DNA of 9,728 nucleotides, taken from an uncultured Actinomycetes bacterium. GTDB lineage: Bacteria > Actinomycetota > Thermoleophilia > Solirubrobacterales > 70-9. The notes below the pieces were generated by a model. That model was not told the DNA's origin. It ran no database searches and worked only from the letters and a program-made list of their open reading frames with translations. Position 1 is the first letter of the stretch. Each line of letters begins with the position of its first letter. The position numbers and the translations under genes are program-made. The stretch covers positions 1 to 9,728 of the forward strand of contig CAMLHB010000076.1 of the NCBI GenBank assembly GCA_946479725.1, given 5' to 3'. Below, in pieces: positions 1-7,966 of this stretch.

Positions 1-39
1 CGGCGGGAGTGAAGCTACCAGCGGGCTACGCTGACAACG

Positions 40-951
40 ATGAGCACGCCGTTCGCCCACGTCGAGGCGGTCTTCGCCCCCTTCGAGCTGCTGCCGCTGC
101 TGGTCGCGGCCGTCCTCTACGCGAAACGCTCGGTCACCCTCGCCGAGCGCGGCCGGCCGGTCCCGCTCTGGCGCCAGCTCTGCTTCGCCGGCGGCCTGCT
201 GACGATGGCGGTCGCGCTCGTCTCCCCGATCGCCCACATCGGCGAGGAGCTGGTGATCGCCCACATGGTCGAGCACCTGCTGCTCGGCGACCTCGCCACG
301 CTGCTGCTGGTCCTCGGGCTGACCGGGCCGCTGCTGCAGCCGATCCTGGCGATCCCGGTCTTCGACCGGCTGCGGATCCTCACCCACCCCCTGGTCGCCT
401 TCCCGCTCTGGGCGCTCAACTTCTACTTCTGGCATATCCCGGCGATGTACGACGCCGCCTACGGCGGGGCGGCGATGCACCTGCTCGAGCACGCGAGCTT
501 CGTCTTCTTCGGCTGCCTGATGTGGATGCCGATCTTCGGGCCGCTGCCGAAGCCGAGCTGGTTCAACGCCGGCTGGAAAGTGGCCTACGTAATCGCCGTC
601 CGCTTCGCCGGCGCGATCCTCGGCAACGTGCTGATGTGGTCCGGGTCGGTGCTCTACCCGAAGTACGCCGCCGGCGAGGCTTCCTGGCACCTCTCGCCGC
701 TGGCCGACCAGAGCACCGCCGGGGTGGTGATGATGGTCGAGGGGACCTTCCTCGGCCTCGGCCTGCTCGCCTGGGTCTTCTTCGAGGTCTCCCGCGAAGG
801 GATCGAGAAGCAGCGCCTGCTGGACCTGGCGCTGGAGCGTGGGGTGGAGCTGGACGAGGCGCGGGCCCAGCGGGCGGTGGCGGCCGGCCAGGGGGCGCGG
901 CTAGAGCGGCAGCTGACCGGCGCCGCTGAGGGGCGGGATGCGAATGAGTGA
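40..951 (+). CDS. ctaG: caa3-type cytochrome c oxidase assembly factor, CtaG family
   Basis: A 303-residue polytopic membrane protein with about seven hydrophobic segments between residues 14 and 250 and a charged cytoplasmic-looking tail after about 252. Conserved-looking polar motifs lie in or near the membrane segments: AHMVEHLLLGD (74-84), WHIPAMYDAA (131-140), HLLEHASF (147-154) and DQSTAGVVMMVEG (223-235). This His/Glu/Asp pattern is typical of the caa3_CtaG family, which is needed to assemble caa3-type cytochrome c oxidase, probably at the copper-insertion step, in the cytoplasmic membrane. Histidines 75, 79, 132, 147 and 151 are candidate metal ligands (inference). The ATG at 40 is chosen because the first hydrophobic segment follows at a normal distance; no strong ribosome-binding site is visible. 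Oxidase subunit genes may lie just upstream, outside the window. The family call is firm; the exact biochemical step is not settled by the sequence. Confidence 0.88.
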   Translation: MSTPFAHVEAVFAPFELLPLLVAAVLYAKRSVTLAERGRPVPLWRQLCFAGGLLTMAVALVSPIAHIGEELVIAHMVEHLLLGDLATLLLVLGLTGPLLQPILAIPVFDRLRILTHPLVAFPLWALNFYFWHIPAMYDAAYGGAAMHLLEHASFVFFGCLMWMPIFGPLPKPSWFNAGWKVAYVIAVRFAGAILGNVLMWSGSVLYPKYAAGEASWHLSPLADQSTAGVVMMVEGTFLGLGLLAWVFFEVSREGIEKQRLLDLALERGVELDEARAQRAVAAGQGARLERQLTGAAEGRDANE

Positions 952-1063
952 GATTGCCGAGCGTCTGCGCGCCTGGCTCGTGACCGGGCCGCTGGGCCGG
1001 GGCCTCTCCTTCCTGATCGACTTCGCCGTGGCGCTGCGGACGATGCTGGCGCAACGTCGCTAG
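944..1063 (+). CDS. small hypothetical protein, 39 residues
   Basis: An ATG at 944 overlaps the last eight bases of the oxidase assembly gene and opens a 39-codon frame ending at TAG 1061-1063. The product begins MSEIAERLRAWL, continues VTGPLGRGLSFLIDFAVALR and ends in basic residues. It would be an amphipathic N-terminal helix, a short hydrophobic stretch (about residues 20-32) and a positive C-terminus, suggesting a peripheral or single-pass membrane peptide. The overlap suggests translational coupling to the upstream gene, and a GGGGCGGG run ending about five bases before the ATG could serve as a weak ribosome-binding site. I have the impression that small proteins with a WLVTGPLG-like motif occur in related actinobacteria, but cannot verify it here. 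The stop codon lies inside the putative -10 element of tig. It could also be non-coding, since short frames are common in GC-rich DNA. Confidence 0.5.
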   Translation: MSEIAERLRAWLVTGPLGRGLSFLIDFAVALRTMLAQRR

Positions 1064-1066
1064 GGT
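1061..1066 (+). promoter_or_regulatory. candidate -10 element of tig
   Basis: TAGGGT fits the actinobacterial TANNNT -10 pattern and ends nine bases before the tig ATG, so transcription would begin at or within a few bases of the start codon. No Shine-Dalgarno sequence lies in between, and no good -35 box is seen. The same arrangement recurs before clpP and valS, which is the main reason to list it. Confidence 0.35.
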
Positions 1067-1075
1067 CACCCGTCC

Positions 1076-2494
1076 ATGCAGACCACCCTCAAAGAGCTTC
1101 CAAACTCCCGTGTCGAGGTCCAGGTGGAGGTCCCCGCCGCCGACGTCGAGAAAGCGACTTCGCGCGCCGCCCGCGCGATGGCCAAGGAACTGCGGATGCC
1201 GGGCTTCCGCGCCGGCAAGGCGCCGCCCTCGCTGGTGATCCAGCGGCTCGGTTTCGGCTCGGTCCTGCAGGAGGCGATTCGCGAGGCGCTGCCCGAGTGG
1301 TACGAACTCGCCCTCTTCGACGCCGACATCAGCCCGATCGGCGACCCCGACATCGAGATGTCGAGGGTGCCGGAGAACGAGGGCGAGCCGCTGGAGTTCA
1401 AATTCGCGGTCGGCGTCCGGCCCGCCGCCCAGCTCGGCACCTACAAGGGCCTCGAAGTCGGCAAGGAGGAGAAAGAGGTCCCCGACGAAATCGTCGACAC
1501 CGAGGTCGAGCGGATCCGCGAGGGCTTCGCCCGGCTGGAGCCGGTCGAGCGCGAGGCGGCCGAGGGCGACCTGGTGGTGATCGACTTCGAGGGCTTCCTC
1601 GACGGCTCGCCCTTCCAGGGCGGCGCGGCCGAGGAGCAGAGCCTCGTCCTCGGGTCGGGTCAGTTCATCCCCGGCTTCGAGGAGCAGCTCGCCGGCGTCA
1701 AGGCCGGCGAGGAGCGCGAGCTGAACGTCACCTTTCCCGAGGACTATCAGGCCGAGCACCTGGCGGGCGAAGACGCGGTCTTCAAGGTGAAGGTCAAAGA
1801 GGTGCGGGAGAAAGTCCTGCCCGACCTCGATGACGATTTCGCCTCAGATGCCTCCGAGTTCGACACCCTGGAGGAGCTGCGCGCGGACATCCGCGAGAAA
1901 GTCGGCGCCGCGCTGGGCAGCCGGGCCGAGGAGGACTTCCGCGTCGCCGCGATCGACGCCGCGGTGGCCGAGGCCACCGTCGAGGTGCCGGCGGAGCTGG
2001 CGACGGCGCGGGCGACCGAACGCTGGGAGCGGATGGAACGGCAGCTGGCCAGCCGCGGCATGGACCCCAACCAGTTCCTGCAGATGCAGGGGAAAACGCG
2101 CGACGAGCTGATCGAGGAGACGAAGGAGGACGCCGAAAAGGAGCTGAAGCGCGAGGCGGTCGTCGCCGCGATCGCCGAGGCGGAGGCGATCGAGGTCTCC
2201 GAGGTGGAGATGGTGGAGGCGCTCGAGCACAGCGCCGAACACGAGCGGACGACGCCGGAGAAGCTGCTCGAGCGGCTGCGGAAGAGCGGCCGCGACGCGA
2301 TGATCCGCGAGGACCTGCGGGCCCGTAAGGCGATCGAACTGGTTGCCGAGGCGGCGAACCCGATCCCGAAAGAGGAGGCCGACGCCCGCCAGGGGAAAGC
2401 CGAGGCGCGGGAGAAACTGCTGGCACCGGAGGGCGAAGGCGAGAGCAAGGGCGGTTCCCAAACCGGCGAGCTGTGGACCCCCGGAGGCGAGTAG
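1076..2494 (+). CDS. tig: trigger factor (ribosome-associated chaperone / peptidyl-prolyl isomerase)
   Basis: A 472-residue protein with the three-part trigger factor layout. The N-terminal ribosome-binding domain (1-115) carries the signature GFRAGKAP at 43-50, the loop that docks on ribosomal protein L23. A FKBP-type prolyl isomerase domain spans about 163-243 (GDLVVIDFEGFLDG, then GSGQFIPGFEEQLAG). The helical C-terminal chaperone domain covers about 250-430. It binds nascent chains at the ribosomal exit tunnel in the cytosol. It is about 40 residues longer than the E. coli protein because of an acidic, glycine-rich tail after 430 that ends in GELWTPGGE, an unusual tryptophan-containing terminus of unknown role. 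The ATG at 1076 gives the expected N-terminus, MQTTLKELPNSRVEV. No ribosome-binding site precedes it, so it may be translated from a leaderless or very short-leader transcript. clpP follows 33 bases downstream, the classic tig-clpP arrangement. Confidence 0.96.
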   Translation: MQTTLKELPNSRVEVQVEVPAADVEKATSRAARAMAKELRMPGFRAGKAPPSLVIQRLGFGSVLQEAIREALPEWYELALFDADISPIGDPDIEMSRVPENEGEPLEFKFAVGVRPAAQLGTYKGLEVGKEEKEVPDEIVDTEVERIREGFARLEPVEREAAEGDLVVIDFEGFLDGSPFQGGAAEEQSLVLGSGQFIPGFEEQLAGVKAGEERELNVTFPEDYQAEHLAGEDAVFKVKVKEVREKVLPDLDDDFASDASEFDTLEELRADIREKVGAALGSRAEEDFRVAAIDAAVAEATVEVPAELATARATERWERMERQLASRGMDPNQFLQMQGKTRDELIEETKEDAEKELKREAVVAAIAEAEAIEVSEVEMVEALEHSAEHERTTPEKLLERLRKSGRDAMIREDLRARKAIELVAEAANPIPKEEADARQGKAEAREKLLAPEGEGESKGGSQTGELWTPGGE

Positions 2495-2514
2495 GCCCCA
2501 TCAGGCGGCCTCTA

Positions 2515-2520
2515 TAGAGT
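2515..2520 (+). promoter_or_regulatory. candidate -10 element of clpP
   Basis: TAGAGT (or the overlapping TATAGA at 2513-2518) ends seven bases before the ATG at 2528, with no Shine-Dalgarno sequence between them. It matches the TAGNNT pattern before tig and valS. It would allow clpP to be transcribed separately from tig as a leaderless message. No -35 box is recognisable. Confidence 0.35.
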
Positions 2521-2527
2521 GCGAGCC

Positions 2528-3112
2528 ATGAGTCCCCTGATCCCGATGGTGGTCGAGCAGACCTCGCGCGGCGAGCGCGCTTTCGACATCTATTCGCGCC
2601 TGCTGGGCGAGCGGATCATCTTCCTCGGCACGCCGGTGAACGACGACATCGCCAACCTGATCGTCGCCCAGATGCTGCACCTGGAGTCCGAGGATCCGGA
2701 CAAGGACATCAGCCTCTACATCAACTCGCCGGGCGGCTCCGTCTATGCCGGGCTGGCGATCTACGACACGATGCAGTTCATCAAGCCCGACGTGCAGACG
2801 ATCTGCGTCGGCATTGCGATGAGCATGGGGGCGCTGCTGCTGAGCGGCGGCGCGGCCGGCAAGCGGATGGCGCTGCCGAACTCGAAGATCCTCATCCACC
2901 AGGTCTCGGCCGGGTTCCAGGGCCAGGCGACCGACATCGAGATCCACGCCAAAGAGATCATCGACGTCCGCCGCCGGCTCGACGAGATCATTGCCGAGCA
3001 CACCGGCCAGCCGTTCGAGAAGATCACCAAAGACACCGAGCGGGACTACTTCATGAGCGCGGACGAGGCGAAGGAGTACAACATCGTCGACCGCGTGATC
3101 GAGCACCACTGA
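2528..3112 (+). CDS. clpP: ATP-dependent Clp protease proteolytic subunit ClpP
   Basis: A 194-residue serine peptidase of family S14. It assembles into a double heptameric chamber and degrades proteins fed in by ClpX or another Clp ATPase. The catalytic triad is complete: Ser99 in [10 protein letters not shown], His124 in ILIHQ and Asp173 in [11 protein letters not shown], each offset by two from E. coli. The motif [18 protein letters not shown] (65-82) and the handle region [14 protein letters not shown] (131-144) are also typical. ATG 2528 is preferred, giving [26 protein letters not shown]. An in-frame GTG at 2519 and ATG at 2546 are alternatives, and some relatives start at the latter. 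The gene follows tig closely, but clpX is not immediately downstream because two minus-strand acetyltransferase genes intervene. Actinobacteria often carry two clpP paralogues; only one is in this window. Confidence 0.96.
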   Translation: MSPLIPMVVEQTSRGERAFDIYSRLLGERIIFLGTPVNDDIANLIVAQMLHLESEDPDKDISLYINSPGGSVYAGLAIYDTMQFIKPDVQTICVGIAMSMGALLLSGGAAGKRMALPNSKILIHQVSAGFQGQATDIEIHAKEIIDVRRRLDEIIAEHTGQPFEKITKDTERDYFMSADEAKEYNIVDRVIEHH

Positions 3113-3155
3113 CGGGCCACGACCGCAACTTCGAGATCCACGTGCTGTGGGGCCG

Positions 3156-3653
3156 CTACTCCTGAACGTCCTCCTGCAGTGAGCGTTCGAACCAGAGGTC
3201 GGCTTTGGGGTTGTCGTTGTAGGGAGCGACTCCCCGGTAGCCGGCGGCGCGGTAAAGGCCGACGGCGGGGGTGAGGTAGCCGGAGGTGTCGAGGCGGACG
3301 GCGCTGCAGCCGTGTTCGAGGGCGATCTCGTCGAGGCGGGCGAGGATCCGGCGGCCGAGGCCGGTGCCGCGGTAGGCCGGCGCCACGTACATGCTCTTCA
3401 CCTCGGCGACGTCGGTGTTCAGGTCGCGGACTCCACCGAGGCCGGCCGGCTCGTCGTTCGCCCGCGCCAGCAACAGGACCCCGTTCGGCGGCGTTAGATC
3501 AGCCGGCGGCCCCTTGGCGATCTCCTCCTCGAGGTCGATCCCGGCATCCTCGCGGTCGTAGACCAGCGGCCCGTCCGCCTCGCGGACGAAGTCGGCGTAG
3601 AGCTCGAGGACGCGCGGATCGTCGCGCGAAATCGGATCGAGCGAGAAGTTCAC
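3156..3653 (-). CDS. GNAT-family N-acetyltransferase (second gene of minus-strand pair)
   Basis: A 165-residue GNAT-fold acetyltransferase. Motif A reads VKSMYVAPAYRGTGLGRRIL (85-104), in which RGTGLG at 95-100 is the loop that binds the pyrophosphate of acetyl-CoA. The later strand AVRLDTSGYLTPAVGLYRAA (118-137) is the usual motif B region, followed by AGYRGVAPYNDNPKADLWFERSL. The substrate cannot be read from the sequence; it may be a small molecule, an antibiotic or a protein N-terminus. The GTG start at 3653 overlaps the stop of the upstream acetyltransferase as GTGA (3650-3653), a typical translational coupling junction. The longer open frame to 3749 is rejected because it only reads antisense through the neighbour. 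The gene faces clpP tail to tail across 43 bases. Confidence 0.86.
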   Translation of the reverse strand: MNFSLDPISRDDPRVLELYADFVREADGPLVYDREDAGIDLEEEIAKGPPADLTPPNGVLLLARANDEPAGLGGVRDLNTDVAEVKSMYVAPAYRGTGLGRRILARLDEIALEHGCSAVRLDTSGYLTPAVGLYRAAGYRGVAPYNDNPKADLWFERSLQEDVQE

Positions 3654-4108
3654 AGAGCCCGTAGTTCGTAGCTGAACCACTCGGTTCGCTCGGCGCCGGT
3701 GGAGTCGTAGAGGCGCTGGGCGGTGCGATTGTCGGGAGCGGTCGACCACTCGACGAAGGGGGCGCCGCGTTCGCGGGCGACTTCGGCGGTCGCTTCGATC
3801 AGAGCGCGGCCGACGCCCTCGCCGCGCGCGGACTCGGCGACGAAGAGATCGTTCATCAGCACGCTCTCGCAGGCCGCCAGCGAACTGAAGTGCCAGTAGA
3901 GGCAGGCGTAGCCGACCAGTCGCCCCTCGCTGCGGGCCCCGAGCAGGAGACCGTCTTCGCTCGGGGCGAGGAAGCGGCGGAAGAAGGCACGGTTTCGTTC
4001 CTGGTCGATCTCCGCCACCTCGTAGAAGCGCTGGTAGGCGGCGATCAGCGGCAGCAGTTGCTCGAACTCCTCGGCGTGGATCGGGGCGATCTCGAGTTCC
4101 GCGAGCAC
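3650..4108 (-). CDS. GNAT-family N-acetyltransferase (first gene of minus-strand pair)
   Basis: A 152-residue GNAT acetyltransferase. It begins with a helical region (EEFEQLLPLIAAYQRFYEV, 13-31). It continues with GLLLGARSEGRLVGYACLYW (53-72), MNDLFVAESARGEGVGRALI (85-104) with the acetyl-CoA loop RGEGVG at 95-100, and WSTAPDNRTAQRLYDSTGAE (121-140). The last segment resembles diamine- or amino-group-acetylating GNAT proteins, but the substrate is unassigned. The start is uncertain. GTG 4108 is preferred because GGTGA, complementary to the 16S 3' end, lies four bases before it and the domain begins there. A GTG at 4183 would add 25 residues that do not resemble the family. It is transcribed divergently from clpX, so the 4109-4261 gap must hold promoters for both directions. 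It is coupled to the next gene by a GTGA overlap. Confidence 0.85.
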   Translation of the reverse strand: MLAELEIAPIHAEEFEQLLPLIAAYQRFYEVAEIDQERNRAFFRRFLAPSEDGLLLGARSEGRLVGYACLYWHFSSLAACESVLMNDLFVAESARGEGVGRALIEATAEVARERGAPFVEWSTAPDNRTAQRLYDSTGAERTEWFSYELRAL

Positions 4109-4204
4109 GGCTTCACCGTAGCGCCACGCAAGCCTGCGCTCATGTGCAGGGACCGCCGAGCCGATGCCGTAAACGACCCTCACGAACCGGTGCAGGTCCC
4201 TGTC

Positions 4205-4210
4205 TAAGCT
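4205..4210 (+). promoter_or_regulatory. candidate -10 element of clpX
   Basis: TAAGCT fits the TANNNT -10 pattern and would give a clpX leader of about 45 bases that includes the Shine-Dalgarno sequence. It lies in the divergent gap with the acetyltransferase pair. No convincing -35 box is present upstream, so sigma-factor preference cannot be inferred. Confidence 0.3.
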
Positions 4211-4247
4211 TTTGGGGCGCCGCCGGAGGCAAGAGATCGTCCCGTTT

Positions 4248-4253
4248 AGGAGG
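4248..4253 (+). promoter_or_regulatory. ribosome-binding site that fixes the CTG start of clpX
   Basis: AGGAGG, continued by GG, is a near-perfect Shine-Dalgarno sequence eight bases before CTG 4262. It matters because no ATG, GTG or TTG exists in the clpX frame between the in-frame TAG at 4247-4249 and GTG 4328, which lies beyond the first zinc-binding cysteine pair. Confidence 0.8.
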
Positions 4254-4261
4254 GGATTCCG

Positions 4262-5548
<1,287 letters not shown>

Positions 5549-5555
5549 GCTCTGT

Positions 5556-5597
5556 GGCGGGGAGGCCGTGGGCACCCCCGATCGGAGCACCTCCGCC
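5556..5597 (+). terminator. possible terminator hairpin after clpX
   Basis: GGCGG (5556-5560) plus AGG (5563-5565) can pair with CCT (5590-5592) plus CCGCC (5593-5597), an eight-pair stem with a two-base bulge and a large loop. It starts eight bases after the clpX stop. There is no T-run, which is common for actinobacterial terminators, so the call rests on position and pairing only. Confidence 0.25.
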
Positions 5598-5705
5598 GAG
5601 ATGGGCGTTAGCGGCTAGCCGCGATCGTCTCTGGCTCGGCGCCATACTGAGTACCGATCAGGGGTCCCCCACGGCCCTCAGCTCTATCGCGAGTTGGTCT
5701 CTATT

Positions 5706-5724
5706 GAGGTATTCCAGAGGTATT
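5706..5724 (+). repeat. tandem GAGGTATT repeat, 11-base period
   Basis: GAGGTATT occurs at 5706-5713 and again at 5717-5724. The 11-base period places both copies on roughly the same DNA face. Such pairs can be binding sites for a regulator upstream of the cassette. Two copies of an octamer may also be chance. Confidence 0.3.
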
Positions 5725-5864
5725 AGGCCGCCACTGTCGCTGCTACCCTGGACAAACGTTCGATACGCGAAAGCGATCGAGTCGGACGAGCCGCAGTCGC
5801 GGGCCGTCCGATCCGCACATAAGGGCCACCTGAGGGGGGCACCGCTAAATAAGGAGACACTCAG

Positions 5865-7196
5865 TTGGTTACCAACACCGACGCTGGCCCGGAGAGCGCC
5901 AGCATCACGTTCCGCGTCCAAGGCGTAGAGACCGCCAGGAGAATGCAGAACGAGCGGGATAAAGCCCTCGGCATCACCCGCCATTACATGGACGTACCGG
6001 TCGTCAATCTGGTCGCCGGGCTTGCTTTGCAGAGTGGCCCCAATCCGAGGCCGAGACCGAGCACCAACAAGAAAGTCGCCCGACAGATCGAGGCGAGCCT
6101 CCTCAACCAGAACGTTCCCGAGCCGGACGTCTTCCATCTCGCTCACTTGGGCATCACGATCGTTGGCGAAGTCGAGAAGGTCGACGACACGACCTACGAC
6201 ATCACGTTTAACGTCGATCCCGACGAGACGGAAGAGCCCAGTGATGGCGTCGTCAACGGATTGCATAGCCTCGCGGTGATCGAGAAAGTCCTAAAGAGCT
6301 CTACGGTTTCGAACAAGCAGTACGTCACGCTCAACATCATTGCCGGCATCCCTTCGTCCAAGCGCGAACTACTGATCCCCTGGATCGCGCGGGGCCGGAA
6401 CACCGTCCTCCAGGTCAAGGACGAGTCGATCGACAACCTCATGAAGATGTTTGATCCGTTCAAGGTCGAGCTGAAGAAATACCCCTACTTCGATCAGTTC
6501 GGCTGGGAGGAGAGTGCGACGAACGCCTACGACGTCCTCGACCTGCTCTCCATCATGACGGCACTGAACCCGGTGGTTTTTCCGAATGCCTCGGTTGACA
6601 AACAACCCGTGGTGGCGTACGAGAAGCCTTCGGGCGCCCTGAAACACTTTGAGCAAAATATGGATGCGTACTACCGGATGATCCCGCTCATTGAGGACAT
6701 TCTTCATCTCTATGACTCGATCCGCAGCGGCGCGATCGACGCCTATAACGAGGGCAACCGGCAGGGCTGGCACCTAAAGCTGATCGAGAAGAAATTCGAC
6801 AGGGACGGGAAGGCGAAACCCGACGTTTGGTCGTACCCGTTCTTTCGTCGCTCTGATGGGGGGTATGGCAAAACCGGAACCTACCGACTGTCCAGCGCTG
6901 CAACCTTTCCGATCCTCGCGGCTTTCAGGAACTTCGTGATCGACAAGGGTCCGGATGAGGACATGAGGTGGGACGGGGGGTTCGACGAGGTCATGAAGGC
7001 CTGGGAAGACCTCGGCGAGGAGATGATGCAGACCTGCGTAGAGACCTCCCAGAGCTTTCAAGGCAACATCAACGCAGTGGGTAAGAACCGGCCGCTCTGG
7101 CGCGCCCTTCACACGACGGCCAAGGGTTACGCCTCGCAACGGGAAAATGCGCGGTTGCGCGCCGAACTGGAAGCCAGGACGGAAACGGGAGCCTAA
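5865..7196 (+). CDS. AIPR-like (abortive infection phage resistance) protein
   Basis: A 443-residue soluble protein without signal peptide or membrane segment. Residues about 86-195 resemble the core of AIPR-family proteins. FHLAHLGITIVGEVE (90-104) corresponds to the usual F..NNGITI strand. After a short insert comes DGVVNGLHSLAVIEKV (127-142), in place of the usual IVNGxQT. Next is VTLNIIAG (154-161) and then IARGRNTVLQVKDESIDNL (174-192), equivalent to the family's TNSQxxV segment. AIPR proteins are associated with abortive infection and other defence islands; their biochemistry is poorly defined. The remaining 250 residues, rich in aromatic and charged residues (FDQFGWEESATNAYDVLDLL, VWSYPFFRRSDGGYGKTGTY), have no fold I can name. 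TTG 5865 is supported by AAGGAG eight bases upstream. The gene precedes a membrane-anchored partner by two bases, suggesting an operon. Composition is less GC-rich than the core genes, consistent with horizontal acquisition. The AIPR assignment is recognition by eye and needs a profile search. Confidence 0.6.
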   Translation: MVTNTDAGPESASITFRVQGVETARRMQNERDKALGITRHYMDVPVVNLVAGLALQSGPNPRPRPSTNKKVARQIEASLLNQNVPEPDVFHLAHLGITIVGEVEKVDDTTYDITFNVDPDETEEPSDGVVNGLHSLAVIEKVLKSSTVSNKQYVTLNIIAGIPSSKRELLIPWIARGRNTVLQVKDESIDNLMKMFDPFKVELKKYPYFDQFGWEESATNAYDVLDLLSIMTALNPVVFPNASVDKQPVVAYEKPSGALKHFEQNMDAYYRMIPLIEDILHLYDSIRSGAIDAYNEGNRQGWHLKLIEKKFDRDGKAKPDVWSYPFFRRSDGGYGKTGTYRLSSAATFPILAAFRNFVIDKGPDEDMRWDGGFDEVMKAWEDLGEEMMQTCVETSQSFQGNINAVGKNRPLWRALHTTAKGYASQRENARLRAELEARTETGA

Positions 7197-7198
7197 TC

Positions 7199-7957
7199 AT
7201 GCTGAACCCCATCTACACGAGGAAGTCGCCCGTCTTCAAGTCGCCTTTTGCGTCGATCGAGGAGGTCGGCGCGTTCGCAGACCATTTAGCCGCCGTATTG
7301 AAGGACGCCAGCGGACGAGACCCCGATGTGTCAGTTTCCCTTACTTACCCCGACCGCTCCTTTCCCACGATGTCCCGTGATGAATTTCACGAGGCTGAAA
7401 AAGAGCTTGCCTTTCATGACCTAATGAGCATTGAGGTGACGGCCAAAGACTGCGATGACTCCGATTTTTCCGTTGGGGTGTTGGTCACTGCTGACCTTGG
7501 CGGCAGGGTCGGCGTAAGGGGGAGGAGTGTGACCCGTGTGGATGGGGTCGATATTCAAGTTCGCAAGGAGCTCGACCGACTGCGGGAAACGCGGGACCAC
7601 GAGGCTCGCAAGCGCTTAGGCCGGCGGGTGGAGGCGGCAGGTCGCCTCGCCGAAGGCACGTTGCCTGGTGTACCTGTGGCTTCCATCGCGGCTGAAGTGG
7701 GGCGGCTGCTGACGCTGCGTGGGAGAAGCTCTCGAACGGGTTCGTCTGCGCCTCGCCCTCCGGTCAGCGCCGGATGGTGGCGGCGTTTCGCCAATAATCC
7801 CTGGACCATCACCATCGTTGGCGGAGCCATCGCGGCTGCGATCGCGGTTGGTTTGGTTGCTTTAGCGATCTCTCTCGCAACCTCCGCTTCCTCCAGAGAC
7901 CCCACGGGCAGCGGATCAGCTTCTCCCCAGGCTCACCGCGCGAATACCGGTCCCTGA
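7199..7957 (+). CDS. hypothetical protein with single C-terminal membrane segment, partner of AIPR-like gene
   Basis: A 252-residue protein I cannot assign to a family. Residues about 44-121 alternate short beta strands (VSVSLTY, SIEVTAK, SVGVLVTADL, VGVRGRSVTRV, GVDIQV) with a helix (61-73), a compact alpha/beta domain. A charged helix follows (122-152). A Ser/Arg/Pro linker (174-194) leads to WWRRFANNPW (193-202) and one hydrophobic segment (203-227), then a short polar tail. The NPW plus glycine-containing membrane segment resembles C-terminal anchors I associate with hypothetical and defence-linked bacterial proteins (inference). The basic residues before the segment predict a cytoplasmic N-terminal domain. 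The ATG has GGGAG seven bases upstream, inside the end of the previous gene, and the stop-to-start gap is two bases, so the two are co-transcribed. Leucines 30, 140 and 222 use TTA, rare in GC-rich actinobacteria, supporting foreign origin. Confidence 0.75.
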   Translation: MLNPIYTRKSPVFKSPFASIEEVGAFADHLAAVLKDASGRDPDVSVSLTYPDRSFPTMSRDEFHEAEKELAFHDLMSIEVTAKDCDDSDFSVGVLVTADLGGRVGVRGRSVTRVDGVDIQVRKELDRLRETRDHEARKRLGRRVEAAGRLAEGTLPGVPVASIAAEVGRLLTLRGRSSRTGSSAPRPPVSAGWWRRFANNPWTITIVGGAIAAAIAVGLVALAISLATSASSRDPTGSGSASPQAHRANTGP

Positions 7958-7966
7958 TCCGCCAGA

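Larger units (their letters stand above)
5549..5864 (+). other. 316-base gap and leader between clpX and the AIPR-like gene
   Basis: I see no supportable gene here. It contains an imperfect hairpin just after clpX (5556-5597), the palindrome GCGGCTAGCCGC (5611-5622), a tandem octamer repeat (5706-5724), and a strong ribosome-binding site AAGGAG at 5851-5856, eight bases before the TTG start of the next gene. Base composition falls towards the right end (TAAATAAGGAGACA), marking the change from core to accessory DNA. A TGGACA at 5749-5754 resembles a -35 box, but no good -10 follows at the right distance, so the cassette promoter is unassigned. Confidence 0.6.

Noticed and set aside
1..39. Tail of an upstream gene before ctaG
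   Set aside because: Stops exist at 10-12 and 32-34 in different frames, but too few codons are visible to choose a frame or product.
563..1759. 398-codon minus-strand open frame across ctaG and tig
   Set aside because: It spans two clear plus-strand genes and is low-complexity in composition.
3115..3165. Short frame after clpP reading GHDRNFEIHVLWGRYS
   Set aside because: It looks protein-like but has no start codon or ribosome-binding site, is out of frame with clpP and is only 16 codons; a gene remnant cannot be shown.
5658..6266. 202-codon minus-strand open frame over the leader and start of the AIPR-like gene
   Set aside because: It overlaps the better supported plus-strand gene, which has a good ribosome-binding site; the minus product has no motif and no ribosome-binding evidence.
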